This document shows positions 1 through 9,601 of a stretch of 37,482 nt of DNA, in pieces. The stretch's first letter is position 1, and each line of letters starts with the position of its first letter. The position numbers were made by a program, and so were the translations under genes. The notes under the pieces were generated by a model. The model ran no database searches. It was not told the DNA's origin and worked only from the letters and a program-made list of their open reading frames with translations. The stretch lies in contig DYIV01000013.1 of the NCBI GenBank assembly GCA_020723435.1, forward strand, positions 1 to 37,482, in the 5' to 3' direction. Source of the DNA: Slackia heliotrinireducens (GTDB lineage Bacteria > Actinomycetota > Aquicultoria > DYIV01).

Positions 1-153
1 ACGGTAAACGAGGCCAAACTGAAAGGCCTCCCGACCAGCCGTACCTTCTACTTGGCGATCGCCAAGCGGCCGCAGACGCGGGCCACCGAGGCCTTCCTGG
101 AATACCTTGCCGACGCGGACATGAGACGCGCGCCCGGCCGGCGCAAGAGCTAG
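1..153 (+). CDS. C-terminal fragment of a regulator or periplasmic-binding-like protein (LysR substrate-binding-like end)
   Basis: Open frame from the window edge ending in TAG at 153 (TVNEAKLKGLPTSRTFYLAIAKRPQTRATEAFLEYL...); resembles LysR/PBP C-termini; partial. Confidence 0.4.
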   Translation, partial: TVNEAKLKGLPTSRTFYLAIAKRPQTRATEAFLEYLADADMRRAPGRRKS

Positions 154-167
154 ATGTACCGCGGGTT

Positions 168-383
168 CTATCCCTCTTCTGCTTCTTCTTCCTCTTCGTC
201 CATGGAGATCGCCGACGTGGGGCACTCGTCGATGGCTTCCTCGATCTTCGCCATGATTTCGGGGCTCTCCTCGAAGGCGATCACGTAGGCGAGACCGTCG
301 TCACGCAGCTCGAAGACCTCCGGGCAGATGTTCTCGCAGATCCCGTCTCCGATGCACTCGTCATGGTCGATAGTGACCTTCAT
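168..383 (-). CDS. Small ferredoxin, single [4Fe-4S] type (CIGDGICENICPEVF...CP)
   Basis: CxxxxxCxxxCP plus distal CP motif; start MKVTIDHDEC at 383 preceded by AAGGAGGA; acidic C-terminal tail. Confidence 0.88.
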   Translation of the reverse strand: MKVTIDHDECIGDGICENICPEVFELRDDGLAYVIAFEESPEIMAKIEEAIDECPTSAISMDEEEEEAEEG

Positions 384-624
384 CTTCGCGCGTCCTCCTT
401 CTTCTGGGCAAAGCGGTCGGGCCAAGACTCGACGGCCTCAGAGGTGCGACACCGTCGCGCGAACCGGCCGTCGGGCCGGAACTTGCGGACATTATAGGTT
501 AAGCCCCAAGTGGTTGCCACCAGAATCGAGAATGAGCTCAAGCAGGCTGTTTGTCGACCTCGGCCCCGGGTATAGTAGCCGCGGGGCCCGCGTCGGCGGG
601 TCCGCGACCGACGGAGGTGGAGCG

Positions 625-963
625 ATGTTCTTCGACAGGGTGCATGAGCCGACCGAGGTTCTCGACCTCGACGAGGGCAGGCTGCTCCTGTCGCGAGCGA
701 CCAACGGTGACAAGGTCGCTGTGGCCAAGGTCGACGGGGAATACTACGCGGTCAAGGACCGATGCGTCCACCTCGGCTGCTCGTTGGCGAAGGCTCGAAT
801 CGAGGGAGCCACGATCACGTGCCATTGCCACGGCAGCCAATACGACGTGCGCACCGGGGAGCTCCTTCGCGGGCCGGCAACGCATGGTGTAGACTCGTAC
901 GCAGTTCTCGTGGACGGTGAAACCGTGTCGATCGAGCCTGCTGCGCGGCGCGAGGCCGTGTAG
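625..963 (+). CDS. Rieske-type [2Fe-2S] protein
   Basis: CVHLGC...CHCHGSQYD Rieske motif; ATG at 625 preceded by GGAGGTGGAGCG. Confidence 0.88.
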   Translation: MFFDRVHEPTEVLDLDEGRLLLSRATNGDKVAVAKVDGEYYAVKDRCVHLGCSLAKARIEGATITCHCHGSQYDVRTGELLRGPATHGVDSYAVLVDGETVSIEPAARREAV

Positions 964-1080
964 GGACGAGATGGCACCGGCGCACGCCGTGCCCCAGCCG
1001 CCGCACCGCACCCACGAGGTCGTCATCTGACCGGTCGGTCGCCCTCTCGCGGCGAGACAAGTGACGAAGTTGGTGTCTGT

Positions 1081-1821
1081 GTGAGCAACCTCATAGTGAT
1101 GCCTGTCTACAACGAAGAGGTTTCGGTTGGGACGGTCTTGATGCACGTGAGACAGATCACCCATGACCCGATCTTGGTTGTCGATGACGGCTCGACGGAT
1201 GGCTCCGCTCAAGTTGCGGCCGGTGTGGAGGGCGTTGACGTCCTCCATCACGAGCGAAACGAAGGCTACGGTAGATCGCTGATCGATGCGTTTGCCCGCG
1301 CCTGCGCCGGCGACTTCTCGTCGGTGGTCACGCTCGACTGCGACGAGCAGCATGACCCATCGTTGATCCCTCTCTTCTCAGAGATGGTGATGGAGTGGGA
1401 CATAGTAAGCGGCACCCGATATGCGCCGGAGAGCATCGCGATAGGCCGGGCGCCGGACGGCAGGCGCAGGATCAACGAAACGATCACCGAGGTCATCAAC
1501 GATCTCACCGGCCTTGGCCTTTCCGACGCGTTCTGCGGTTTCAAGGCGTACAGGACCGAGGCGTTATCGAAGCTCCAATTGAGTGAGCCCGGCTACGGCA
1601 TGCCCCTGCAGCTGTGGATACAGGCCGCCCGCGCCGGGCTGCGCATCGTCGAGCTTGCCGTCCCGCGCATCTATCACGATGCGGATCGCAGTTTCGGTCT
1701 GGACCTTGACGCGCCGGAGCGCCGACTGGACTATTACCGTCGAGTCATTGATGAGGAGATGAGAGTGGCCGGCGGAGGTCAGCGGCAGGCCGAGCCACGG
1801 CCGCGCGCAGCCGGTCCGTAG
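1081..1821 (+). CDS. Family 2 glycosyltransferase (DPM1-like)
   Basis: LIVMPVYNEEVSVGTVL...ILVVDDGSTDGS...VTLDCDEQHDP; GTG start. Confidence 0.85.
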   Translation: MSNLIVMPVYNEEVSVGTVLMHVRQITHDPILVVDDGSTDGSAQVAAGVEGVDVLHHERNEGYGRSLIDAFARACAGDFSSVVTLDCDEQHDPSLIPLFSEMVMEWDIVSGTRYAPESIAIGRAPDGRRRINETITEVINDLTGLGLSDAFCGFKAYRTEALSKLQLSEPGYGMPLQLWIQAARAGLRIVELAVPRIYHDADRSFGLDLDAPERRLDYYRRVIDEEMRVAGGGQRQAEPRPRAAGP

Positions 1822-1824
1822 TGG

Positions 1825-3462
1825 ATGGAGAAAGGCGTGCCCGAACCGGACTACTCGATCCCGGAGGTCCCGAGCGGCCTCGTAGCCGTCCCGAGCTTGG
1901 CCGGCGCGGCCGACATCGATCGGGCCAACCGCCAGCTTCGCGCGGGCTGGCGCTTCGACGTGGGGGAATCGAGCGCCCAGACGTTCGCGGCCGCCGCGCG
2001 TGAGGCGGTGATGGGCGCGGCGCGCCGGTACGCTTCCGTCCGCTCGATAGCGTTTGAAGAACGGCCGGGCCCGCTGATAGTGACGGGTCATCAGCCCGTG
2101 CTCTTTCACCCCGGAGTGTGGACGAAGAACTTCACCGTCGATGGACTTGCCCGGCGACTGGGCGGCACCGGACTCAATCTCGTTGTCGACAACGACGCTG
2201 CCGGGGATGTGGGTATCGACGTCCCGAGTTGGGACGGCCGCCGGCTGAATCTGTCCCCCCTCCATCTAGCGGGCGCGTCGCCGCCGGACGCGCCTTTCGA
2301 GACGATCGAGGCGCCGGCCGAGACGGATCTGCGCGCCGTGACCCGCGCGGTCATGAGCGGTCTGAGCACGCTGAAGGAGCCGGCGCCAGCCCGCAACTTC
2401 GGCGCCTTCGCAGAGGCGCTGCTGGACGTGCGGGACGCGGAGGATCTCGGCGATCTCCTGACCCGCGCGAGACGCACATATGAGGCAAACGCCGGTACCG
2501 AGGCAATCGCCGGCACCGCCTACGGCGAGTTGCCAGTGTCCAAGGCGTGCGGCACCGATGAGTTCCTCACCTTCTTCCTTTCCGCAGCCGAGCGGATCGA
2601 GTCCTTCCGCGACGTCTACAACACGTCGCTTGCGCAGTACCGGGCAGCGCGCGACATACGTTCCGGCGCGAATCCATTCCCCGACTTGGCCGTCGACGGC
2701 GACTTGGTCGAGACGCCGTTCTGGCTGATGGACGGGAGGGGCTTGAGGGCGACGTTGTGGCTCAAGCGGGTCGGCGCGCTGTCGATGGTCTGCCACGCGA
2801 ACGGCTGCAGGGTCGAACTATCGAGGGGCCGCTACGCGGATAACATCGCCGCTCTGCGGCGAGAGGGAATCGAGATCCGGCCCAAGGCCCTAGTCCTGAC
2901 GCTCTTCGTTCGGATGTTCGTGGCGGACCTGTTCATTCATGGCATCGGCGGGGCCAAGTACGATCGCGTGACCGACGACATCATTCGCGGCCTCTACGGA
3001 GTGGAGCCGCCGGGCTACTTCGCGGTGACCGCCACAATGTGGCTGCCGACCGGCGTCGACGTGTCGGGAGGCGAGGCCATCTCGGAGCTGAAGCAGCGCC
3101 TGCACGCTCTTGAGCACAACCCGGACAGGTTTGCCGAAGACCCGGCACTGCCTCCGGCGACGCGGCCGCGGATCCGCGAGTTGGCGGCTCGGAAGGCGGT
3201 GCTGGTGGCGGCCATCGGACGAGAGGGCGCCGACAAGAAGCAGATTGGCGCCCAGATTCGCGAGGTCAACGCCGGCCTCTCGGAGCTTCTGAGCTCCCTC
3301 CGCGCGCAGACGGAGGAGAAGATAGCCGCCGCTGAGCGGGCTGAGGGGTCCAGGCAGGTCGCCCGGCACCGAGACTTCCCCTACTGCTACTGGCCGCCAA
3401 GCGCTGTCCAGTCGCTCGTCCATGAGGGACTCGACGCGGCGGACATTCCTGCCGGGAGGTGA
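1825..3462 (+). CDS. Conserved protein, possible remote BshC (bacillithiol synthase)-like
   Basis: 545-aa ORF with coding-like composition; LIVTGHQPVLFHPGVWTKNF resembles the BshC N-terminal motif; family call is weak. Confidence 0.5.
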   Translation: MEKGVPEPDYSIPEVPSGLVAVPSLAGAADIDRANRQLRAGWRFDVGESSAQTFAAAAREAVMGAARRYASVRSIAFEERPGPLIVTGHQPVLFHPGVWTKNFTVDGLARRLGGTGLNLVVDNDAAGDVGIDVPSWDGRRLNLSPLHLAGASPPDAPFETIEAPAETDLRAVTRAVMSGLSTLKEPAPARNFGAFAEALLDVRDAEDLGDLLTRARRTYEANAGTEAIAGTAYGELPVSKACGTDEFLTFFLSAAERIESFRDVYNTSLAQYRAARDIRSGANPFPDLAVDGDLVETPFWLMDGRGLRATLWLKRVGALSMVCHANGCRVELSRGRYADNIAALRREGIEIRPKALVLTLFVRMFVADLFIHGIGGAKYDRVTDDIIRGLYGVEPPGYFAVTATMWLPTGVDVSGGEAISELKQRLHALEHNPDRFAEDPALPPATRPRIRELAARKAVLVAAIGREGADKKQIGAQIREVNAGLSELLSSLRAQTEEKIAAAERAEGSRQVARHRDFPYCYWPPSAVQSLVHEGLDAADIPAGR

Positions 3463-3469
3463 GGACAGA

Positions 3470-3952
3470 TTGGATCTGGATGAGTCGAAGAAGCAGACTC
3501 GCAATGCCTTCGTCAATCGGGCGATGCTCTACTTGTATCTCTATGACGAGATGCGCGCGGCGATGGGGCCGGAACGGGCCAAGGACGTATTCGTGCGCGC
3601 CGTGCGCCGCCGAGGCGCGGACATCGGGGTCAAGTACGCCAATGCCGCGAAGGCCGGGGACTTCGCCTCCGTGGCCGGGACATTCGTCGGCGATTCTCCC
3701 TGCGAGGGGGAGCTTTTCGAGCCCGCCGCGGTCGAGGTAACGGCCGATAGCTGCACGTTGACGATGTCGGCCTGCCCGCTCGTGGACGCGTGGCGCGATG
3801 CCGGCGTCGATGATGATGAGGTCGCGCTCATGTGCCGCCTTGCGGCCGAGATCGACTTCGCCACCTTCGAATCGGTCGGACTGGCGCTTCAGATGGATGA
3901 GAAGATCGGGGAGGGCGCCCGCTCCTGCAGGCTCATGCTGCGACGAGGCTAG
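3470..3952 (+). CDS. L-2-amino-thiazoline-4-carboxylic acid hydrolase-like protein
   Basis: MLYLYLYDEMRAAMGPERAKDVFVRAVRRRG...CPLVDAWRDAG...MCRLAAEID...IGEGARSCRLMLRR pattern; TTG start preceded by GGAGGTGAGG. Confidence 0.6.
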   Translation: MDLDESKKQTRNAFVNRAMLYLYLYDEMRAAMGPERAKDVFVRAVRRRGADIGVKYANAAKAGDFASVAGTFVGDSPCEGELFEPAAVEVTADSCTLTMSACPLVDAWRDAGVDDDEVALMCRLAAEIDFATFESVGLALQMDEKIGEGARSCRLMLRRG

Positions 3953-3993
3953 CCGGTCGCTGCTACTCCTAGGTGCTAGAATGATACTGGCAG

Positions 3994-5424
3994 GTGAAGA
4001 AGTATATGGCGGACGGCCTAGACCTTCGAGGGAAGGTCGAGCTCAGACAGAGACAGATACTCGCCCCGCAGGTCTTCCAGAGCCTACGGGTGCTTGGCTT
4101 GCCCGCTGTGGAGCTGCGCGCTCTAGTCGAGACCGAGCTCAACGAGAACCCGGTCCTCGAGGTCGAGGACTTCTCGGAACGCGACGACGAGGAGTCATCC
4201 GCCGAGGAAGAACCCACAGCCGACGAGGAGCCGCCCGGAGAAGAGGAGATGGCCTGGGAGGAGTTTGCCGAGCACCTGGACGCAGGTGAACCTCCACCGG
4301 CGGGCGTGGCGGCGCGTGATTCGGAGACTGTCGACGCGGCAAGCCTGATAGCTCAGCCGACGACTCTGCAGGATCACCTGATCTTCCAACTTCACCTAAG
4401 CGACTTGACGGCCGAAGAGGAGAAGATCGGCGAAGCCATCATCGGCAGCGTCGACGACGACGGCTACTTCACGCGCAACATCACGGAGATCGCAGCGACG
4501 TACAAGGTCGACGAGGAGCGCGTGGAGAGGGCCCTTGCGGTAATCCAAGGATTCGATCCGCCCGGGGTGGCGGCTCGCGATCTGACGGAATGTCTCAGAA
4601 TCCAGCTTATCTACCTGGGCATCGAGGATGAGAGGGTCTCGGCTATCGTCACCGATCATCTCGACGACTTGGCGCGCAAGCGCTATGAGGTCATCGCGCG
4701 GCGCCTGAAGGTGAGCGTCGAGACGGTTCGCGACTACGCCGCGCTGGTTCGGTCCTTGTCCCCCAAGCCGGGCGCTCTGTTCCGGACTTCGTCGGCGACC
4801 CAATACATCATGCCCGACGTTGTCGTCCGCGAACTCGACGGGCGACTCACGGTTCTCGGCAACGATGAGGCCGTTCCGACCCTGCGCATCAGTCCTCTCT
4901 ACCGGAGGCTGCTGGCTGCCGGCCAGGCCGACGATCAGACGCAGCAGTACGTGAAGGGCAAACTCAAGTCGGCGATGGAGTTGATCAAGTCACTCGACCG
5001 GCGCAAGGACACGCTGGTAAGGATCGCGAAGCTAATCGTCTCACACCAGCGCGACTTCTTCGTGGAAGGCCCGCGGGCCCTGCGGCCGCTCACCCGCGCG
5101 CAGGTGGCGCGCGAGCTTCAGATGCATCCCTCCACCGTCAGCCGAGCGCTTGCGGGCAAGTACATCGCCACGCCGTTCGGGACGTTTGAATTCAAGTACT
5201 TCTTCGCCGGCGGCTATCAGCTGGTCTCCGGAGAAGACGTCTCCGCGACGTCGGTCAAGAAGCACATCCGCGACCTGATCGAGGCCGAGCCCGCCGGCAA
5301 GCCGCACAGCGATCAAAAACTGGCCGAGCTGCTACGCTCTCAAGGATTCGAGATCTCGCGCCGCACCGTGGCGAAGTATCGCGACGAGCTGAGGATAGAG
5401 CCGTCCTATCGCAGGAAGAGGTGA
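3994..5424 (+). CDS. rpoN: RNA polymerase sigma-54 factor
   Basis: Gln-rich region I (LRQRQILAPQVFQSLRVLGLPAVELRALVETELNENPVLE), core/HTH regions and the RpoN box (SRRTVAKYRDEL). Confidence 0.95.
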   Translation: MKKYMADGLDLRGKVELRQRQILAPQVFQSLRVLGLPAVELRALVETELNENPVLEVEDFSERDDEESSAEEEPTADEEPPGEEEMAWEEFAEHLDAGEPPPAGVAARDSETVDAASLIAQPTTLQDHLIFQLHLSDLTAEEEKIGEAIIGSVDDDGYFTRNITEIAATYKVDEERVERALAVIQGFDPPGVAARDLTECLRIQLIYLGIEDERVSAIVTDHLDDLARKRYEVIARRLKVSVETVRDYAALVRSLSPKPGALFRTSSATQYIMPDVVVRELDGRLTVLGNDEAVPTLRISPLYRRLLAAGQADDQTQQYVKGKLKSAMELIKSLDRRKDTLVRIAKLIVSHQRDFFVEGPRALRPLTRAQVARELQMHPSTVSRALAGKYIATPFGTFEFKYFFAGGYQLVSGEDVSATSVKKHIRDLIEAEPAGKPHSDQKLAELLRSQGFEISRRTVAKYRDELRIEPSYRRKR

Positions 5425-5473
5425 CGGCCGCCTGAGCTCGATCGCTTCCCAGCGGGGCCAGACGCGTGACGTC

Positions 5474-6976
5474 GTGATCATCGCGGCGATGATGTTCTTC
5501 ATCACGCTGCTGCACTACTACACCGATTTCAACGCGACGGCGCTGCATATTCTATATCGTCGTCTGTACTACATCCCGATCATCTACGCTTCGTTCCGCT
5601 TCGGCTTACGCGGCGGCGTCGCCACCTCGATCGCGGCGAGTCTCCTGTTCGCGCCACACGTGGCGTTGGGCATCGCCACCGAGGGCGCGGAGATTGACAA
5701 CTGGCTGGAGATAATCCTCTTCAACGGAGTCGCGATCGTCGCCGGCGGGCTGGTGGAGGCCGAGCGCCGCCAGATGGCCAACTACAATGCCGTCTCGTCT
5801 CAGCTGGAGACGGCCTATAGGAAACTCGAGGAGCGGGCCCTCGCCCTGTCGAGCCTTCAGAACTACACGAAGAGCATTCTTGAGTCGACCACCAGCGGCG
5901 TGCTCTCAGTCGACGTCGACATGCGCATCGTCGCCTGCAACAAGGCCGCCTCCGAGATCTTCGGCATGGACGAAGCGGACATCATAGGGAGCAGACTGTT
6001 CGAGCTGTGCAAGGGCGACACCGACATGTGCCAGCAGGTGCAGCGCGTCGTCGACGGGGAGCGCGAGCGCGTCGACACGGAGATGACCCTGACCAACGCG
6101 CAAGGGCGCATCATTCCGGCCACGGTCAGCGTCGCCCCGCACAAGGATCTGGGCGGCGGCAAGATCGGGGCGGTCGTGACGGTGGAGGATCTGACGGAGA
6201 TCCGCGAGCTGACCGAGCAACTTCTGCGTGCTGATCGCCTCGCGGCAATGGGGGAACTGGTCGCGGGCGTCGCGCACGAGGTCCGCAATCCCTTGGGCAC
6301 CATCCGAGCGAGCATGCAGCTGATCGAGGACGAGAAGGCGCAGGCGGCTTCCGTTGCCGAGCTGGCGCCAATCGTGATGCAGGAGATCGACCGGCTCGAT
6401 CGCGTGATCAGGACGCTGCTCGACTTCGGACGTCCGTCGAAGCCCGTCTTCAAGAAGGCCGATTTGAAGGGAATCATCGATGACGTGATCCTGTTCGTCG
6501 GCAACTACGCACGGGGCGCCCGCGTCACAATCTCGGCGAAGACCGCCCGCGACGTGCCGCTGGTGTGGGCCGACGGGGAGCGGCTCAAGCAGGTCTTCAT
6601 CAACCTGATATTCAACGCCGTACAATCGATCTCGGACGGCGGTCGCGTTGAGATAACGGCGGAGCCGGACGACGCCTTCGTCCGCGTGCAGGTGCGCGAC
6701 AACGGCCTGGGGATTCCCGCGGACGCGCTGCCCAAGATCTGGGACCCGTTCTATACGACTCGTGAGGACGGTACCGGGCTCGGGCTGGCCATCGTTCACA
6801 GAATCATAGACGAGCACAGCGGGTATATCAGCGTCGAGAGCGAAGCGGGCAAGGGCAGTGTCTTCACCGTGCGCCTTCCGATCGAGCCTCGCGGTAGGAC
6901 CGCGGAGGTGGCGCGCAAACCCAGCGAAGAGGCGGCCGAGGCTTCGCAGTCGAAGAAGAGCCCGCGAGAAACGTAG
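5474..6976 (+). CDS. PAS-domain membrane sensor histidine kinase (NtrB/AtoS-like)
   Basis: N-terminal TM region, PAS, HisKA (GVAHEVRNPLGTIRASMQL), HATPase (DNGLGIPAD...GTGLGLAI). Confidence 0.9.
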   Translation: MIIAAMMFFITLLHYYTDFNATALHILYRRLYYIPIIYASFRFGLRGGVATSIAASLLFAPHVALGIATEGAEIDNWLEIILFNGVAIVAGGLVEAERRQMANYNAVSSQLETAYRKLEERALALSSLQNYTKSILESTTSGVLSVDVDMRIVACNKAASEIFGMDEADIIGSRLFELCKGDTDMCQQVQRVVDGERERVDTEMTLTNAQGRIIPATVSVAPHKDLGGGKIGAVVTVEDLTEIRELTEQLLRADRLAAMGELVAGVAHEVRNPLGTIRASMQLIEDEKAQAASVAELAPIVMQEIDRLDRVIRTLLDFGRPSKPVFKKADLKGIIDDVILFVGNYARGARVTISAKTARDVPLVWADGERLKQVFINLIFNAVQSISDGGRVEITAEPDDAFVRVQVRDNGLGIPADALPKIWDPFYTTREDGTGLGLAIVHRIIDEHSGYISVESEAGKGSVFTVRLPIEPRGRTAEVARKPSEEAAEASQSKKSPRET

Positions 6977-6991
6977 GAGCCGGGACGGACT

Positions 6992-8359
6992 ATGCCAAAC
7001 GAGAAGCTGCTCATCGTCGATGACGAGAAGAACATGCGGACAGTGCTGCGGCGTGCGCTGTCGGCCGAAGGCTACGAGGTCTTCGAGGCGGCCACCGGCA
7101 AGGAAGCGCTGGACGTGCTCACCGACGTCATGCCCGATCTGATCGTGATGGATCAGAAGATGCCGGAGATGGACGGCCTCACGGCGCTGAAGAAGGTGAA
7201 GCGCCTCCTGCCGTCTCTGCCCGTCGTCATCCTCACGGCGCACGGCAACGTGCAGAGCGCGGTAGAGGCCGTGAGGGCGGGAGCCACCGAGTATCTGACC
7301 AAACCTTTCGACCTCGACGAGCTGAAGCTCGTCGTCTCCAAAGCCCTCGGCGTGCGGGACCTGTTCCGAGAGGTGGACACTCTCCGAGCGGAGCTGAAGA
7401 GAGAGTACGATCTGGCGACGATAGTCGGCCAGAGCGACCAGATGCGCGACATCTATGACGTTGTGAAGAAAGTAGCGACGACCAACGCGACGGTCATGGT
7501 CTACGGCGAAAGCGGAACCGGCAAGGAACTCGTGGCCCGCGCGGTGCACGAGTACTCGAGGCGGTCGAAGAAGCCGTTCATTCAGGTCAGCTGCGCCGCG
7601 CTGCCGGAGACTCTGCTCGAGAGCGAGCTGTTCGGCTATGAGAAGGGCGCCTTCACCGGCGCCAACACGGCGAAGAAAGGTCGCTTCGAGCTGGCGGACG
7701 GGGGAACGCTCTTTTTGGATGAGATCGGCGACATCTCACCGGCGATCCAGGTCAAGCTGCTGCGTGTGCTTCAAGAGAAGACCTTCGAGCACCTCGGGGG
7801 GACCAAGACGATCAAGGTCGACGTTCGGATCGTCGGAGCCACCAACCGCGATCTGCAAGAGGCGATCGCCGACGGCACCTTCCGTGAGGATCTCTACTAC
7901 CGCCTCAACGTGGTGCCGATCACCGTCCCGCCGCTTCGCGATCGAAAGGAGGACATACCGCTGCTCGTCGCCCATTTCCTGGAGAAGCTGGGAAGCAAGC
8001 GCAAGATGAGCAAGGAAGCGATGGCGCGGCTGGTCGCCTACGGGTGGCCCGGCAACATACGCGAGCTGGAGAATACGATCGAACGAGCGGTGATCCTCGG
8101 CTCGGGCGACGTGATCTTGCCCGAGCACCTGCCGGCCGAGCTGCGGGCGGAACCCGTCCCGGGCGGTCCGCCGGTCCCTATCGAGCTGCCGTCGGAGGGG
8201 ATCGTCCTGGAGAATCTGGAGAAGGACCTCCTCGAGCAGGCGCTGCGCCGCGCGGGGTCCAACCAGACGAAGGCGGCGAAGCTGTTGGGCATCAGCCGTC
8301 ACGAGCTGCTCTACCGGATGGAGAAGTTCGGTTTGCACGGTCCCGCCAAACGGTCCTAG
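6992..8359 (+). CDS. Sigma-54-dependent response regulator (NtrC family)
   Basis: Receiver domain, AAA+ with GESGTGKE and GAFTGA loop, Fis-type HTH at the C-terminus. Confidence 0.95.
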   Translation: MPNEKLLIVDDEKNMRTVLRRALSAEGYEVFEAATGKEALDVLTDVMPDLIVMDQKMPEMDGLTALKKVKRLLPSLPVVILTAHGNVQSAVEAVRAGATEYLTKPFDLDELKLVVSKALGVRDLFREVDTLRAELKREYDLATIVGQSDQMRDIYDVVKKVATTNATVMVYGESGTGKELVARAVHEYSRRSKKPFIQVSCAALPETLLESELFGYEKGAFTGANTAKKGRFELADGGTLFLDEIGDISPAIQVKLLRVLQEKTFEHLGGTKTIKVDVRIVGATNRDLQEAIADGTFREDLYYRLNVVPITVPPLRDRKEDIPLLVAHFLEKLGSKRKMSKEAMARLVAYGWPGNIRELENTIERAVILGSGDVILPEHLPAELRAEPVPGGPPVPIELPSEGIVLENLEKDLLEQALRRAGSNQTKAAKLLGISRHELLYRMEKFGLHGPAKRS

Positions 8360-8415
8360 AATTGGCGGTGCCCCACGGTTGAGACAAAGACCCGTCCTGG
8401 GCAGCGGGTATCAAG

Positions 8416-8432
8416 TTGGAGCGATACTTGCT
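8416..8432 (+). promoter_or_regulatory. Candidate sigma-54 (-24/-12) promoter
   Basis: TTGGAGCGATACTTGCT versus YTGGCACGRNNNTTGCW: 15/17 positions, invariant GG-N10-GC intact; 67 bp upstream of the M23 peptidase start. Confidence 0.75.
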
Positions 8433-8498
8433 CGATACTTCGAGTGCCGGCAGGGCGCGACCGGCCAGAAGTGACAGCAGGACGTCTAGGAGCGCGTC

Positions 8499-9584
8499 GT
8501 GCTACGCAGACACAAGAAGCTATGCATCGCAGTAAGCCTGTTGGTGGCGCTCACATCCATTCCCTCGCCGGCCGGCGCGGCCACGCTTGCCCAAAGGAAG
8601 GCCGAGGCGAAGATCGTTGCCGACCGCCTCGTCTCCATGGACGCGAGTCTCACCGCGATCACCAAGGAGTATGAGGCGGCCTACGCGCGTCACGAGGAAT
8701 TGTCCGTTCGCGTTGAGGAGCTGCGGCGACAGCTCTCCATGACTGAGCGGGAGCTTCTTGTCGATCAGGACCGGCTCAATAACCGCGTCGCCGACATCTA
8801 CAAGTCCGGCAAGATCAATCTGATCGACGTTATCGTCGGCGCCAACAGCTTCGATCAGTTCGTGACGCGTCTCCAGTTCCTGGCGAGGATTGTGGAGCTG
8901 GACGCCGAGACGGTGCGCAACGTCGAGCTGCTGAAGTCAAGTATCGCGTCGGCCGAGGCGTCGGTAGTCGCGCAGCGCGACGAGCAGCGCGTGCAGTTGG
9001 TGATAGCACAGTCAAAGAGCCAAGAGATCGAGCAGCGGCTCAAGGACGAGCGCGTCTTGCTGACCAAGATCAAAGCCGACATCAAGAAGCTGGCCGAGGC
9101 CGAACTGGCGAGAAGACGCGCGCTGGCCGCCGCGAAGTACAGCACGCAATCGAGCGCAAAGGTGGGCGCCGATTTCGTCTTCCCCGTCGCCTTCCCATAC
9201 AGCTGGTCCGGCGACGACTGGCACGCCCCGCGCGTGGGCCATCTCCATCAGGGCACGGACATCTTCGCGGCGAAGGGCACGCCACTCTACGCCGTCGTTA
9301 GCGGCGAGATCCAGCGTGCGCACCATACCGAGCACGGACTTGGCGGCATAACGCTGTGGGTCTACGGCGACGACGGCAACCACTACTACTACGCCCACAT
9401 GGACAGGATCAAGTCCGGCATCTCAGATGGCGTGCGCGTTCGAGCCGGTGACGTGGTCGGCTGGGTCGGCAAAACAGGCAACGCGCGGACGACGCCGCCG
9501 CACGTGCACTTCGAGATCCATCCTGGCGGTGGCGACGCGATAAATCCGATCCCCATCCTCAGCAAGTACGGGCGACTCTCCTAG
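8499..9584 (+). CDS. Coiled-coil M23 family metallopeptidase (murein hydrolase/activator)
   Basis: Signal sequence, coiled coil, HLHQGTDIFAAKGTPLYAVVSGEI...PPHVHFEIHPGG. Confidence 0.9.
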   Translation: MLRRHKKLCIAVSLLVALTSIPSPAGAATLAQRKAEAKIVADRLVSMDASLTAITKEYEAAYARHEELSVRVEELRRQLSMTERELLVDQDRLNNRVADIYKSGKINLIDVIVGANSFDQFVTRLQFLARIVELDAETVRNVELLKSSIASAEASVVAQRDEQRVQLVIAQSKSQEIEQRLKDERVLLTKIKADIKKLAEAELARRRALAAAKYSTQSSAKVGADFVFPVAFPYSWSGDDWHAPRVGHLHQGTDIFAAKGTPLYAVVSGEIQRAHHTEHGLGGITLWVYGDDGNHYYYAHMDRIKSGISDGVRVRAGDVVGWVGKTGNARTTPPHVHFEIHPGGGDAINPIPILSKYGRLS

Positions 9585-9601
9585 CTCCCGCCGTTCCGGA
9601 G

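Noticed and set aside
5906-7549. 547-aa minus-strand ORF opposite the kinase/regulator genes, and many similar long antisense ORFs (for example 27429-28106 +, 25077-25661 +)
   Set aside because: Low-complexity His/Arg/Asp-rich translations opposite clearly conserved genes; typical shadow ORFs of GC-rich DNA.
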